The notes under the pieces were generated by a model, which saw only the letters and a program-made list of their open reading frames with translations, did not search any database and was not told where the DNA came from. From Rhizopus arrhizus (Eukaryota; Mucoromycota; Mucoromycetes; Mucorales; Rhizopodaceae), in NCBI GenBank assembly GCA_024220505.1, contig JAKZZE010000012.1:1302001-1366000 (forward strand): a stretch of 64,000 nt of DNA, in the 5' to 3' direction. Below, in pieces: positions 48,575 through 61,878 of this stretch. Position 1 is the first letter of the stretch; each line of letters starts with the position of its first letter. The position numbers and the translations under genes were made by a program.

Positions 48575-49904
48575 TTATTTTTTATGTTTAGGAGTATTTG
48601 GTTTTGAAACTTTACCACCTTTACTACGCTTGCCACCTTCGAAACCCGGACGGGCTTTCTTTTTGTTTGGCTTGGCTTTAATACCCTTTCTTTTCAGTTT
48701 CTTTTCTTCAATTTTTGCTTTTATATTTTCTTCTCTCTTTTTAATTGCCTTCTTTTCATCCATCTTTTGTTTATCAGTACGCTTCCTCCATTCTTGTGCA
48801 CTCTTTGTCTTTTGTTTTTCTTGTCTCTTAATTGTCTTTTTTAATAATTTAGGATCGTCTTTCAATTTTTCGCCAGTTGCTAATGAAAGTACTTTGTTCC
48901 ATTCTTCCTTTTCTAATAATTCTTGTGCTTTTGATTTATCGTCATGCTTTAATTTCTCAAGCTTTTCCTTCTTTGCTTCTACTAGCTTAAGTTGCGTTTT
49001 GGCGTCTGTGGGACCCTTCTTTTTCTTTTGCTGTTCTTTACCAACACTAAGCTTACCAAAGAATACGTCCCCATCCATTTTAATAGAGTCTGCTGAACGT
49101 TGTTTGTTGTTTGTATTGTTTGTATTGTTTGTCTAATCGTGATTTTATTAGTTTATCCTGACAGGCTACAATCAACCGTTGTTGTAATACCTTTTTATCT
49201 ATTTGAATAAGTTCTTCTTGTGGGGCTTTGCTGCCCTTTTCTTTTTGTGCTTTGATTGCCTTCTTTCTGTCTTCTTTCTTTTTATTTCTGGCAGCCAAAA
49301 TATCATCACGGCTTCTAGGATTGGCTGCATTGGCCCCTGGTGCATTACGTTTTTGACGTAATTGATTGATACGCTCATGAAGACGGTTACGCAACTGATC
49401 AATATCACTCTTTTCCATTGGCTGAAGTTGAACTGTCATGTAGATTGATTAATTTCCCTGTACCTTCGCCTTCTCTTTTTCTCTTTTACCTGATTCTTGT
49501 GTACTGGTAGCAGTAGATTCAGTTGCTATTGATTCACCATCGTCAAGTCCACTAAAACCATTTGAGTCAATCTCCATTGATTCTCCTTCTTCTCCTTCCT
49601 CTTCTTCACTTCTTTTCTTTTCTTCTTCGTCTTTCAATTGCTGTGCCTTTTCTTCTTGCACATCCATTACTGTCTTTGCATTCTCAGGATCCAGCTTTGC
49701 TTTTTTTGCTTTTTTAGTTGCTTCTTTAATAGCTTGCTTAGGTGCCTTTTTACGTTTGTTGTGCTGAAATTTCGAATCGCCTATTTGTTCACTTTTGTCC
49801 ATTACATAGAATTTTGTGGGTATAAGCTTTAATAAGTTATCAAATATTTGAACATCCTTTTCTAGGCGCTCTGATAAAGAATCAATCAATTGATTTTGAA
49901 TCAT
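48575..49904 (-). CDS. SURF6/Rrp14-family nucleolar ribosome-biogenesis protein
   Basis: 405 residues, extremely rich in Lys and Glu. Exons 49904-49464, 49421-49163, 49092-48575. The N-terminus (LIDSLSERLEKDVQIFDNLL, LIPTKFY) and an acidic Ser/Glu middle match Rrp14. The conserved core is in exons 2-3: LRNRLHERINQLRQKRNAPG, then EEWNKVLSLATGEKLKDDPK, then LLKKTIKRQEKQKTKSAQEW. In yeast this protein acts in 60S and 40S subunit assembly and cell polarity; nucleolar. The first intron is only 42 nt. The second (49162-49093) was placed by frame only and could shift by a few bases. Confidence 0.85.
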
Positions 49905-50692
49905 AATGCCTTTCTTTCTGTTTTATTTAAAGAGAGAACGCTAAAAAATAAAAGGGGAAAAAGAAATTTTGTGGCAAACACTACAGTCACATTGTGACTA
50001 TCTTTAATTTGCTGCTCTGCATTCTTTTCATGCCACTAAATGATTTTGCGTTCACACTAATTGGAAACAGCAGTGCAGCATTAAATCATCATGCAAAGGA
50101 CTTTCTTAAAAAAGAAAGCTTTAGCAGGTACAGAGCGACAAAGCATAAGGCTGAATGTACTATGTATTCCACAAGGCCCAGAGTTCTTTTCTTACATCAA
50201 CTAACTCTTATTTTAATGAAAAATAATAGCTGTGTTTCGTTTTAATTAATGCTTTTGGTCTAAATAATTATATAAATAATTGTACCTTTTACAATAGTAT
50301 AAGTAAGAATTACGCAGTTCTTTTCTTTATATCAATGGATAAATTAAATAATATACCTGATCTTTATTAAGCATATGTAGGGTGCACTGCAGATAATTTT
50401 TTGGCTATGAAAAATACATGATCGGTTTCATAAACATTTTCTTACTAATTGTGTATGTTTTTCCTCTATCTTTGTTTCGACTCTTCCTTACTATTGGCTC
50501 ATTTGTTATGATACTAGGTTCTTAAGGTGTATCCATTTTTTTACTTGCTATTAAAGAATTGATCTCGACTAACATATTAATCAGAATACGCTCTGTTCGT
50601 TTTGCTTCATACTACTCTCAGACATGCTATACCTTCTATCTTCTATAAATAAGAATACATAAATACATATTTTTAATCTTGTCTTTCTTTCA
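49905..50692. other. Intergenic, with an orphan coding-like scrap
   Basis: At 49994-50245 (+) an 83-codon frame has non-random composition (NSSAALNHHAKDFLKKESF, SRYRATKHK) and may be a fragment of a repeat-family gene. I cannot assign it. The rest is AT-rich. Confidence 0.3.
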
Positions 50693-50810
50693 TTATAGAT
50701 ATAATACTACAGAATAAGCAACATACGTATATCTTCTAGAGCGATTCACTGAACCAAGCGAAACTAGCTTAGCGAAAGTGATCTAGAGAAATGAAACTCC
50801 TTGATATTTG
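50693..50810 (+). repeat. Left arm of a 118-bp inverted repeat (pair with 52368-52485)
   Basis: Nearly identical to the reverse complement of 52368-52485 with only a couple of differences. Contains CTAGAGCGATTCACT and, further on, AGTGATCTAGAG, which form a loose internal palindrome. Confidence 0.85.
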
Positions 50811-52367
50811 TTATATAGAGGATTCCACAGAAATTTATTCAACCTACATCCTTAATTCGCCACAGAATAAGCTGAAGCTAAGTCGGGGAAAATGGCATAC
50901 ATTGAAATGATTAATATAGTTAATGTAAGGATTTCTTATTAAGGTACATTTGTTCCTTTTTGTTATCGTTACATCATCAAACTCCAACTGCAGCATCTTT
51001 TTCGTATATAAACTTTAATTGTTGCTCTAGTATACATATGGTCGATATATATATCACAATACCCTGTAATTATTGCCAATATATTATTTATATCAAAAAT
51101 ATAAAAAAGAGGGTATGGAACCATTTGCTATATTTAAATTCCAAGAGTCAATGGAGATGACGGAACACGCGTTTAGAAGGTGATTCAGATACATTGCAAA
51201 AAGTGAAATAGATTTCTAATTACAAACATCCTCATTTCTCCTCAAAGTAGCACTAATTACAGATTGATCCATAAGATAAATGAAAAATATTCACTAAAAA
51301 GTATTTAATAAAAATGGAAATCCGGAAGGTAAGTTTGTTAATATATTGATCCATCCATGTATGCTGAATGCTCTTTATTAAAATTAATTTCATGTTTAGA
51401 CATTGATGATAATGTATAATTCGTTGCTCTTGACTATGCTGGGTTCTCAATAAATTGTAATGATATATGAGTTTATAAAAAAAGGATAATTTCAATAGTA
51501 TCTGGTATTAAATGTTTTTATTAGAAGCAACAAGATATATAAAAAAAGATTATCGACTATTTCCTTTATTTAGTGATATAAAATTTTATGACTATGGTGA
51601 TATATTAAAAAAAAAAAAAAAAAAAACTCAAAAAACAAAAGTTTTCAATTGCAGAACAATGTCTCATCAATAATCCAAGTGATTCGTTGTTATTATTATT
51701 CATATTAAAGTAATAAAAGCAACATAGTCAAGCAAATTGTTTACTAAAAGTAAAAATTAAAATGAAAATTCGCTTTTCAAAAAATATTTTGATCACAATC
51801 AAGAGTTTAATAGAAAACAAAAATGGACATAACTGTAGCATGCTTGAGATCGACATAAGTATAGTCGTAAATTCCCTGTGTTTATTAAAGCATACAGGTA
51901 TAATTATGAAAAGGTAATATAATCATGGTTTATCTTGTGACTTTCTATAGCTACTTGACGATATGTTAATAAAACTTTTTTATTTGTTTATTTATTTAAA
52001 TAATCCGTGTAGCTGTAAATGGAATATACAATGTTTAGTCTCACTGTTTACTGAACTCTTTTTTTATATACTTTATTATCATAAATTTTACAGAACATGT
52101 TATCAAGCTGTTTAATTTTTTATTTTGAAATAAAGCTATATAAATTCAGATACAAATGAGACTGAGCTGGAAATAGAAACAACTATCAGATTTAGTATCA
52201 ATTGATCATTTTATTGAAGTTAAATATAATATCGATTTTAGTTAGTCCGAGCGCAAGCTTTTTATAAGTATTCTTCTTCATATTGGTTGAATATAAGTGA
52301 TATTTAAGACAACTAACATTCAAAATAAATTAGAAAGTTAAGAGGTTTCATAATGTGCACTACGTAG
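50811..52367. other. AT-rich spacer between the inverted repeat arms
   Basis: No transposase-like frame. An 80-codon frame at 51495-51253 (-) is unremarkable. A run of about 19 A is near 51607. Confidence 0.35.
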
Positions 52368-52485
52368 CAAATATCAAGGAGTTTCATTTCTCTAGATCAC
52401 TTTCGCTAAGCTAGTTTCGCTTGGTTCAGTGAATCGCTCTAGAAGATATACGTATGTTGCTTACTCTGTAGTATTATATCCATAA
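52368..52485 (-). repeat. Right arm of a 118-bp inverted repeat (pair with 50693-50810)
   Basis: Reverse complement of the left arm. The sharp loss of similarity at both ends suggests either an element with long terminal inverted repeats or two inverted copies of a short repeat. Confidence 0.85.
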
Positions 52486-55400
52486 GGGAAAAGAAAAACA
52501 TGATATAGATATTTAATTTTTATTTCCAACTATTTTACCAAATTTACTATAAAGGAAACCACTATTAGAAAAAGAAAAGCTTAAAGTGACACCGTATGTA
52601 CGGTAAAGTTGACATGATAAAAAAAAGAATACAGCAGGAAATGTAATTGATCTATCAAGAGCCTTTTATTAGATAAACTGTCGTTTGTTTATGTAGCATA
52701 TATCAAGCAATTGGCAACGTTTATAGAACATAGGTCTTTTATTTCATCTCTATTCTTTTAAGTAATAAATAAAAATTATTATACAATTTTTTAAACTGAA
52801 AATGACAAGAGTAGACGTCTAATTTTTTCTAAAAGCAATTATCTTAGGGAAATACTTTTGCATTTTAAATTCTCTCATAAGCTCTTTTACCCTTTTTTTG
52901 TTTAAAATCATATATTAGTAAAAACATGTTATATTTTATGTTATATATAGATATGATTTTAGCAATCTCTTCTTCATTCTAAAAAAAAAATACAAAATAT
53001 CTATTTTCAAAAAGATCACGTTTAAATAATGTTTATTATAAAGATAAAAGCCATGATGTTTCTTTTTCTATTTACGTCCTTTTTTTTTAAAGTAGAAACA
53101 AGAAACTTCTAAAATACCACCTGAAGTTCATATAAATTAATATTTTAAAAATAAAACTCTGCTTTTTGAATTTCTAACTCTTTGAAAGACAAATTAGCTC
53201 GCGTCTTATTATTTTGTGCAATAGCTTCCGTCGCTTTTTTTTTTTAAAAAAAAAAGGGGGGGAGGGAGGGAGATAAGGACCAAGGTCAAAGATAAATGTT
53301 TACTTTACTTAAACTTTTTTATTGCTATAATGAGATACTATCCTTTACTTTCTACATTTATAATAGACTTTTTGATCTTAGCGTCTTTAAAAGATAAAAG
53401 TTAATCTCAGATATTTTTAAAACTTGCCAGGTGTGAGTATTTGGGAAAATAAAATAGTATTTAATATCTCATACTTGATTCAACATCATATTTACATATG
53501 CAGATAGACATCTCTTATTGAAGCAAGCATCTGTTATTACTAAGCAATTATTTGGTGACTAGACAGGGAATATTCTTCATGCATTCTGTTCATTGTTCAG
53601 CTTTGTATTTGAATTAAGAAGAATATATGTCTGTAAATTAGTATGTGAAAATGGGCAAACAAGACACTTATGAAACCTTATTTATGGTAAATAATTTGTG
53701 GTAATAGTATAATAACACCACGTATAGTTTGTCTCCGATTTAATCTGCATAATAATTGTTTCTATTTAAAATTCTTAAGTTTATATTTTTGCAAATAAAA
53801 TGATGATATTAACCACATTTTCATAATAAGATAGTCAATTCATGAGTATATTTTGTTAAAATTAAAAGAGATCTTTGTTTGCGCTATAAATTACACTCAC
53901 AGATGTATTTACTGTTTTTTGTTTTTCTCTACAATTTTTCATCAATTGATACTAAATTACACCTTCATTCAATTCATTGTACCCAAATGTAATAAGCTAA
54001 GGCTAGTATTTTATTTAAAAAAACAAAGTTATTAGAAGCTTCACAACGAAATTGAAATAAAATGTTTGTGTTTTTATATCAGCTGAAGCATTATTAAACA
54101 AAGACTTATTTATACTTTTATCGTAAACAGTATTTTATTTATGATATAGCTTCATTTTTTTTTTTGGAAGAGTAGCTTGCTTCTTTTTGTTGGCAACCTA
54201 TGATATTATGGTGGTAACTCACGGAAACTAACTGAATGCGCTTAATCCTCTAACAGTTCGAGTTTTCCAAGGGTTGAATTTGCTCTAATTATCTCCACTT
54301 TTTACTTTAAAAAAGCCTTATTATAATAAGCATACAGCAATGAGTGCTTTGAATTATTCTGTTCAAAGAATGCAACATTCAGACACTCTGACTTTCTAAT
54401 AATCAAACCTAAAAAAAGATCTGGTACAACTAACGCCCTCTCCCTCTCTTTTTTTTTATCTTTAATCATAATATGCGACTCCAGATTGAGGCATTGCTGT
54501 CTCTTCATTATGTAGCTTATTTCTTATTCTATCTCTTAATTTAACAACTGCCCATGTATTTTTAAATTGATAACAAGCATTTCAGATCATGCAATCTTAG
54601 TCATAATTTTTATAAGTGTCTGTTACTGAATCATTGGCGTAATTATAGTAAGCAGTGCATATTTAATAAACCTACGCTTCTAAATAAGCACCCTACATGA
54701 TGAAGTAATTATATAATTACATTTACTTATTATTGATGAAAACAACATATGTTTTATGCTCAGGATTATTTTATTCAAGGCAGTATCTAATTCACCAAAT
54801 CTGTTATCAACCATATGGTTCTTCTACACTTATGAGCATATTCATAACACTTTTCTGCCTAGAAGCAGGATTTTAAGCCTCATAATTTTTTTTTATCAAA
54901 GTGAATTCCGTTAAATGAGTGAATTTCCTATATAATGGCAATGTTGGCGAAATGAAGACAGAGGGTTTGGTGGCTACTCGTCCATGGTATAGAAAATGGT
55001 TCTTCGGCCAACCCCACACTTGCCATCAGGGCTTAAAAAATCAAATTGAAGTTGTAAAAGATATAAAAAGAATTTATTTTATTTTATATTAAATCTGAAT
55101 AAAAGCACGGCTAGGAAGCTTTAATTCATTATCCTGCTTTAAACTTGGCCTTGTAGTTATAATTCATGCAGTAAAAAATTAATAAAAAGGTGGATTTGGA
55201 TTTACATTTAGTTTTTACTTGTTAATAAACGCTTTTGATAGCACTATTGCTACTACTACAACTAAGTTTTTTTCTCTAGGCACTGTACTGACCCATAATC
55301 TTGACAATTAGTTCGATCATACTTTAATTATAGCTGATACTAGTGCCTTGTTACCTAACCTAGACAAATTACTTTTTAATAAAACGGTTTTTGATTGTAA

Positions 55401-56336
55401 GGTGTTTAAAAGGACTTGCTAGCATAATTAGGTCCAAAATGTTACACTATCCATCTAGGTCGATTGTAATTGATCTTAAATTCACTTTTGTTCCTAAACA
55501 TTTCCATATTCTATATAAAGGCGTAATTTAGTAAAACATGCTCTTTTCTTGAAATCTAAGAGAAGTTATATAGAAACGCAATCATTAGGTTTTCAGGCAT
55601 TATCCCCTTTGTATCGTTAATTTAATTGTTACTATCTGCAAACATCATACTATGCTATCGTATAAACCATTTTTCCAATGTATGTTGACTGCTTTTTTGT
55701 CAGCAAATCATGTAAAGCTTCTACATTCACACAAATTTGTATATCATATTGATATATATATCTGTGTAGTAGGGGATTCATTTACTTCAAGATTTCAGTT
55801 TAATTTTTTTAAATTATTGTTCCTTATTATTTTATTCAATGGCTAAAAAAAAAGAGTATAACCTAATTAAAAATCATTATAGAAATAGCTTGCTGCTTTT
55901 GTAAGGTGATGCTGACTTCAATTTAAGAAATGTTGCTTGATACTTTCAAAGTAAATCATCTTTTTTTTAACGTTTTAGAATACGAACAAAACAAAAAAAG
56001 GGGTAGTAAATATATTTCTTTGTACATGTGTTTCCATTATAATTCGTTGATAGTATTTTCAACCTGCTTTTGGTTCGGCTCAATAGAGACGTCTGCTTTA
56101 AGTTAATAATAATTTAGGGGAAGGAGAGAATGAATATTAATGATAAAAAACACACAATTTATATTATAAAAAGATGAAAGGTTGATATTTAAATGAAAGA
56201 GAAATATGAGTGGGATCAAATGGAGTTAAGTTAACTTTTTGGTGTAGTTTTTGCTCGAGTTGAACGTTTTGATAGATCAGTAGTTTCAATTTCAAGAGAT
56301 GCCTATTATAACTATAAGTCGCATGCTTTTAGGACG
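52486..56336. other. Gene desert of about 3.9 kb
   Basis: Very AT-rich. Includes T10A10G7 followed by GAGGGAGGGAG near 53238-53270. Around 54950-55060 a coding-like scrap reads GLVATRPWYRKWFFGQPHTC, and near 55250-55420 another reads IADTSALLPNLDKLLFNKTV; both are hedged by stops and could be relics of a lost gene or element. No gene supported. Confidence 0.4.
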
Positions 56337-59300
56337 TTAGATGATTTTTACATTGTTTCTCTTTTTGATAGAATCAATAATATTTGATTGCTGTTTCAAA
56401 ATCTCGTTTTTCAATTTTAATTCTCTTATTCCTTTTGGATTAAGCCAAGATAGCAACTGTTCAATCTAAAATATATGCATGAATATCAATCTTCTTTCAT
56501 TTAATGATGACTTACTTCTTCAGGTTCTGAATAGTACTTCCACCAACCTTTATAACTGCCTGGATTACTAGAATCCAATTCATTCATACGATTCTCTAAC
56601 CATTTACTTTCTTCTACTAATCCTTGATCTTTCATCAATCTCAACACAAACCAACGGCCACCACCATAGCCACAGTGACGCTCAGGCAAATCAGTTGCGT
56701 AATCTCTTTCCATCAAAAGTTGAATATCTGCATCCGAAGGGCTTTGTACATATAGTCGTCCTGATCCATATGTATTGGATACACCAATGTTGTCAAAGTA
56801 CATGTATTGATTGTAAAACCGGTCCTTTCCTAGAGGGCGTATTCTGAGTGTCATATACCTTCTCATACATCTCTCTAAATGCTCTTCCTATAATAAAAAT
56901 GAACTTTTTCATTCTCCTTTTTATTTGCTTTTTTGTTTACCTTTTTCTTTAATATTTTCTCCTCTTCTTCCATTTTGCGTCTTTCGTTTGCTCTATTTCG
57001 CTGTTCATCATGTGTCTTTTTACGAGTATGTTCTATTTCTTGTCTCTCTTGCTGCTTTTGTTTCAGCCTGTCTTGTCTTGACTGATGTTTGTGTTCGCGT
57101 GTCAAGCTTCTTTCGTTGGATCTATCGTATAGATAAACATCTATTCCCCTTTTTTTCTTGTTGTATTTACTTACAATTCACTATCATCCGAATTGCTTTC
57201 AGATTCATTATCGGAGTCATCACTGTGTCCAGAATATTCATCTGCTTTTGATCCTTTTTCAGCACGATCCCGTTTGTCCATTTCAGTTCTTTTAATAGAT
57301 CTATTAGAGGATGTAAGCATAAAAGCGATTTGTATGCATACATTATAAACTAACGTACAGAGCCTTGCTTTCCTTGTTGAGTTCAATTTTTTGTTTACGA
57401 TATTCTGTTATCTGCTCTTGACAGTATTCCATATAATTTCTAGATTAAATATATTATGCAAGTGCTTTCTTATAATTTTGCTTTTGATAGTTTACTTTAT
57501 CAAGTTGGATTCATTTACTACATTCACCAAAAATTCCAAAATATCCAATTTTTGCTTCAGACTCAAAGTTGGGTATTGCTTTTCTCTCTCAGCAGCTGTT
57601 GAATTAACGCGAGGAACGAGATGTTGTAAAACCTGATCCAGATCAGGAACCATGTCTGGAGTGGCTACATTGTTCAAGCAGCCAATCAAGCTTGTTTCCC
57701 AACCTCGACGTTCTGAACCTGTGCGTAATTCTTTATGATCCCACTTGTGACTAATCCTTAGCTGTTCTTTATCTTGCCAGCCTCTTTCTACTCGAGGAAG
57801 CACTGATGGTTTCTCTTTCTTGGTATCTTCATCATCCTCTTTATCGCTATCTATTTCCTCTTCTAATTGTTCTACATAATTTTCTGCAACGTCACCATTA
57901 ATGATCTCGTTTGGTGTATCATCATCTCGTTCTCTGATAATCACATTCAGCAAACATGCATTATATTCTGCAAGCACCTTGGCCTTGGGCTGACTTGCAA
58001 CCAGGGCCTGTTCAAATTCATCTACACTATAAGCCGCAACCTTCAATGGTTCCGCAAATACTGTCAAGAATGACCAGACAGCTAAAAATGAATCCAAGAG
58101 TTCGTTAGGTATGGCTGATTCCTGATGAGACACAGGTCTTGGCGCTCTTCCACCACTTGGGTAAGGAATTACCATGCTTTGCTGATTATACTTTTGTGGC
58201 GACATGTCTACCAAGAACCAATTCAACAAAGGATCTTTACGATAGATGGGAAGATCTAAATCTTCCAAGGGGTATTTCACAGCCGCCTGACGTTTACGTT
58301 CTTCCTTTTGTCGATCACGCTCTTCTTTTAATTTAGCCTTTTGGATCAAACTCTCTTCCTTTCTATTGCGCTTTTCGGCAGCCTTTTCTTCGTTGGTCTT
58401 GGTCGTTTTACGTCTCTTGTTGATTTTGAGAAAATCGTCTTGTGCTTCTTTCAAATGATTTGGTAATGTGATATCAATAGAGTAAGCTTCTGCTACATTT
58501 GGCTAAAGAGCATATATAAGAAATATACGGGTATAACAGAGTTCTTGTAGTGTATACCTTAATTAACCAGGGAGCACCCATATAGCTATCTCTATAAAGG
58601 CATTCACGTATAAAGTATTGTATATTTCGAGGATTAAATGATGTATCTCTTCTTACAGAAGATTCTCCTACTGTACGAATGTATTCTTCTAATGATCGGC
58701 CGTGTTCATCCACAAGTTGTACTTTATATGCCTTTCCTGTTGAAAAGTGTTTTTCGGATTCAAAAGAAGATGGATGAACAAAGGCTTCAGGAAAACGCAA
58801 TCGACCTGTGGGCTGTCTACTAGAACTTGATGCTTGTTGAGTAGCTATAAAGTCTAAAGAAGGTCTGTTTTCAGGTACAACATCAACAATTCTAGCAAAA
58901 TAACTTTATAGAGGTGTTAATTATACGCATATTCATTGTCGTTCATACTGTACTCATTGTTATTTAATGTGCATTGAACGATTTCGCCTATCAGATAATT
59001 ATTTTTAAAATAGTTTATCATATCATCCACTAATTCATCCAAACGCACTGTCTCTATATATACAAAAATAGTATGAGTAGGTTGAATGGTCTGCTCACAT
59101 GCACACACATACGGAACTGTGCTCGGATAAGCATCATTTTTCTTAATACTTCAGAAAATTTAAACTCGACTCGACTTGCTTCCATTCTTTCACTTTCCAA
59201 AGCTTGCTCATAAGTTAAATTCTGTCTACCCGTTACTTCACATTCCCAAATAGCCTGGTGATATAATGATAGTTTATTGATATAGTCTCTATATACAACA

Positions 59301-59463
59301 TTGAGTGACAAGATGGAATAAAAAAGTTTTCTTTTTTTTTTTACTCATAATTATCAAACACTTCATTCGTTGACCTTAGATACCATACTTCTTTTCTTTT
59401 TCGTTTGGATTCATAGGGAATAGTGGGTGCGAGTGGAACCTTTTTTCTATTTAAAAGTGGCAT
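56337..59463 (-). CDS. Itc1/ACF1-like subunit of an ISWI chromatin-remodelling complex
   Basis: 874 residues in ten exons: 59463-59345, 59288-59113, 59053-58954, 58891-58558, 58502-57496, 57439-57359, 57300-57175, 57121-56941, 56887-56516, 56465-56337; all phases close. The WAC domain is at the N-terminus (PLLNRKKVPLAPTIPYE, VWYLRSTNEVFDNYE, YHQAIWECEVTG, PEAFVHPSSF). A basic coiled-coil stretch leads to the DDT domain at about 440-500 (PNELLDSFLAVWSFLTVF). Next come WHIM1 (TLSLKQKLDILEFLVNVV) and WHIM2 (LRIRPLGKDRFYNQYMYF, GSGRLYVQSP). These act as a ruler between nucleosomes with the ISWI ATPase. No PHD or bromodomain follows, as in yeast Itc1. Nuclear. Confidence 0.9.
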
Positions 59464-59465
59464 GT

Positions 59466-59562
59466 CGCGTGTGTGTGTGTTTGTGTGTGTATCTGTAATG
59501 GGTGTCTTTTTATTTATTTATTGCGAGAAAAAAAATGTGTGTTTGTGTGTGTGTATATTTGC

Positions 59563-59597
<35 letters not shown>

Positions 59598-59600
59598 TAA
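59466..59600. repeat. GT microsatellite and T run upstream of the Itc1-like gene
   Basis: GT-rich stretches at about 59468-59490 and 59535-59555, then a run of about 28 T to 59596. Confidence 0.8.
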
Positions 59601-59712
59601 CAGTTAAAGTGTGACAGTTAAACACTACGGAGTTTTTTGTCACTTAGTCAAATCTACAAGGTGTATGTAGCTTTCATACATTATCATATATTAAAGTGTG
59701 ATCTTTTTTTTA

Positions 59713-61722
59713 TTAATTGTGAACATCTACAATACTATAGCCATCGTCCTTATCATTACTACCATTGTTGTTGCCACCCTCTAAACCATGGCTGCCCATA
59801 ATAACCCAATTGACTTTACCCTTTCTTAAACTATCACAATAATCCGAAGGGAAGTGATCGTTCAAAAAGAAGGGAAACAAGATACGGAATAGAATACGAA
59901 TTTGATTTTCCTGAACGAGTCTCTTGATAACGTGTCTATTGAGCAATCCTGACAGATGAACAAATGAAATAGGTCGAACAGGAACAGGCTCATTGGTATG
60001 TGGGTTAGGTGGATAAAGCGTGATATTATACGCTGAATCTATAAATACCAATGTGCCTGGTGGTGTACTATCCAATCATATGAGTATCTTTACTACTGTT
60101 AATATGAAAAAAGAGGACTTACTAGTAATCAGAAAAAGTAGGCGCTCTTGGTATAATATCATTATTATAAGCATGATGAAATATTTTACTTGACATTTGA
60201 GGACTAAACACCCTTGAAAATACCGCATCACCTATCTTTGGCTGCCCAAATGTATACAATCCTTCAAAATAATCTAAAAGTGGACTGTTTGATTGAAGCA
60301 TCTTTGCCAAGAAAACTATACAAAATTATTAAATCAAGCTGCCTCTTTCTTTTGTGTATAGTTTCTTTACTTGTCCCCATGGCACCACCAAGTGAATGCC
60401 CTGTAATGAACAGTCGTTTTCTTCCCCTTGTACTTCCGTGTGACGATAAGCCAACCCCTCTGCTTTCTTGTTCAGTATGTAAGAGTTCCAAGATATATTG
60501 TTCTGCTTGACTGTACATGCTTTGTGATCGAATGTCTTGATCAGGTCCAATCCATGTATTGTCAATAGGTTCCTTGACATGATGAAACAAGTGAACAAAT
60601 AAGAATTGAAACATTTTGAAGACACCTTTCACGACAGAAACGATAGTTCTATAAACAGATGTATTATTTAATTCGATACGCAAGGTACGCTTAGAGAGTA
60701 ATTTATTTTCCTTTGTCTTTGGTTCGCCCATCGCTTTCCAAAATCCTTGGTGGACCTTGCCCATTGATACCCCTTTAAGTGATTGAATTTGAGTCATATT
60801 GAATGTAATATTTGTAATATAGTTTTGCATATTCAATGGATTTGTTCTATTTAAAAATATTAGATGCTTTCTGTATATTTTTCTTTGCTTACCCTCTAAA
60901 TACGAGTAGAATATCATCATCTTTTTCTGCTATAAATGCACAAATATTCTATACAGTCTGCATAAATAACAGATTTGAAAAAGAATACGCCCTCTATTTG
61001 CTACCTTGTAGGCTATCGGACGAAATGTACGATCGATATCAAATCCAGCTTTTTTCAACTCATATTTAATCACCTCTACATCTTCATAAACAAGTTTACT
61101 GGCTACTGAAAGCGTATAAGCCAATGAGAGTGAATATTTGGGTCTTTTTAAATCTGTTGCTCCTTCTGTCAAACGCTTTCTTTGACGAAATAAATCACTG
61201 TCTTCTAAATATTTGATAACTAGAATAGACTCATCAAACATATTTAGCCGTGGATCCATCGCACTTGTAATGGCTAAATAAAACATAAGTTATCTTCCTA
61301 TATGACTGTAGAAACTTACAATAATATCGTTTGGTTGGATGTTTGCCTACGCACAATCTTAACACCATCCGAATCACATGATCGCTCATCAACAACACTA
61401 CAAAAAAGGCAAAAAACCCTATACGCATCAAGCCAGCAAACAAAGGGCCAATCAGTCTTGACCTTGACAAGTACTGAGTAGCAGGCTGCAGCAGCAAATT
61501 GAGGTTAACCAACGTTGAGACAATGATGGGTCTACCGTGTTTAAATGTCTTGTAACCAAGAAACAGAAAAGTAGATAGACCAAGACTAATGAATGACAAA
61601 GCAAATAAAGTAGTAGTCATAAAAATCCAATTTGATTTTAAAGCATAAAATCCAATCATGGCAGGTATGGATGATATCACGAATGCCATTACAAAATATA
61701 TTCTATTTCTACCATTCGCCAT
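59713..61722 (-). CDS. Class 3 lipase with N-terminal membrane segments
   Basis: 583 residues; exons 61722-61320, 61273-61005, 60948-60893, 60846-60371, 60315-60123, 60067-59713. The first 130 residues hold about four hydrophobic helices (FVMAFVISSIPAMIGFYAL and others), so the enzyme is membrane-anchored. The lipase fold begins in exon 2: LAYTLSVASKLVYED, then ILLVFRGTN (oxyanion region), and the nucleophile motif FITGHSLGGAMGT. LYTFGQPKIGD and YNNDIIPRAP with the catalytic Asp follow; a His is available in GSHGLEGG near the end. The family hydrolyses acylglycerols. Substrate and membrane are unknown. It sits between the Itc1-like and Ima1-like genes in the same orientation. Confidence 0.85.
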
Positions 61723-61878
61723 TTTTATAAAGTGAACAAAACGTGAAAAAGAAAAAGAAAAAAGGTTTCCTTTTATTTTTTATATAAAATCAGGGTCACT
61801 TGTTCTTATGATCAATTGATACTGTTCTGATGTGTTACCCTTATTATTTAATGATCTATAAAAGGGGTGAATTTTATT

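Noticed and set aside
56875..57105. Separate small Lys/Arg/Glu-rich gene at 57105-56875
   Set aside because: It is exon 8 of the Itc1-like gene plus part of an intron; flanking splice sites join it in phase.
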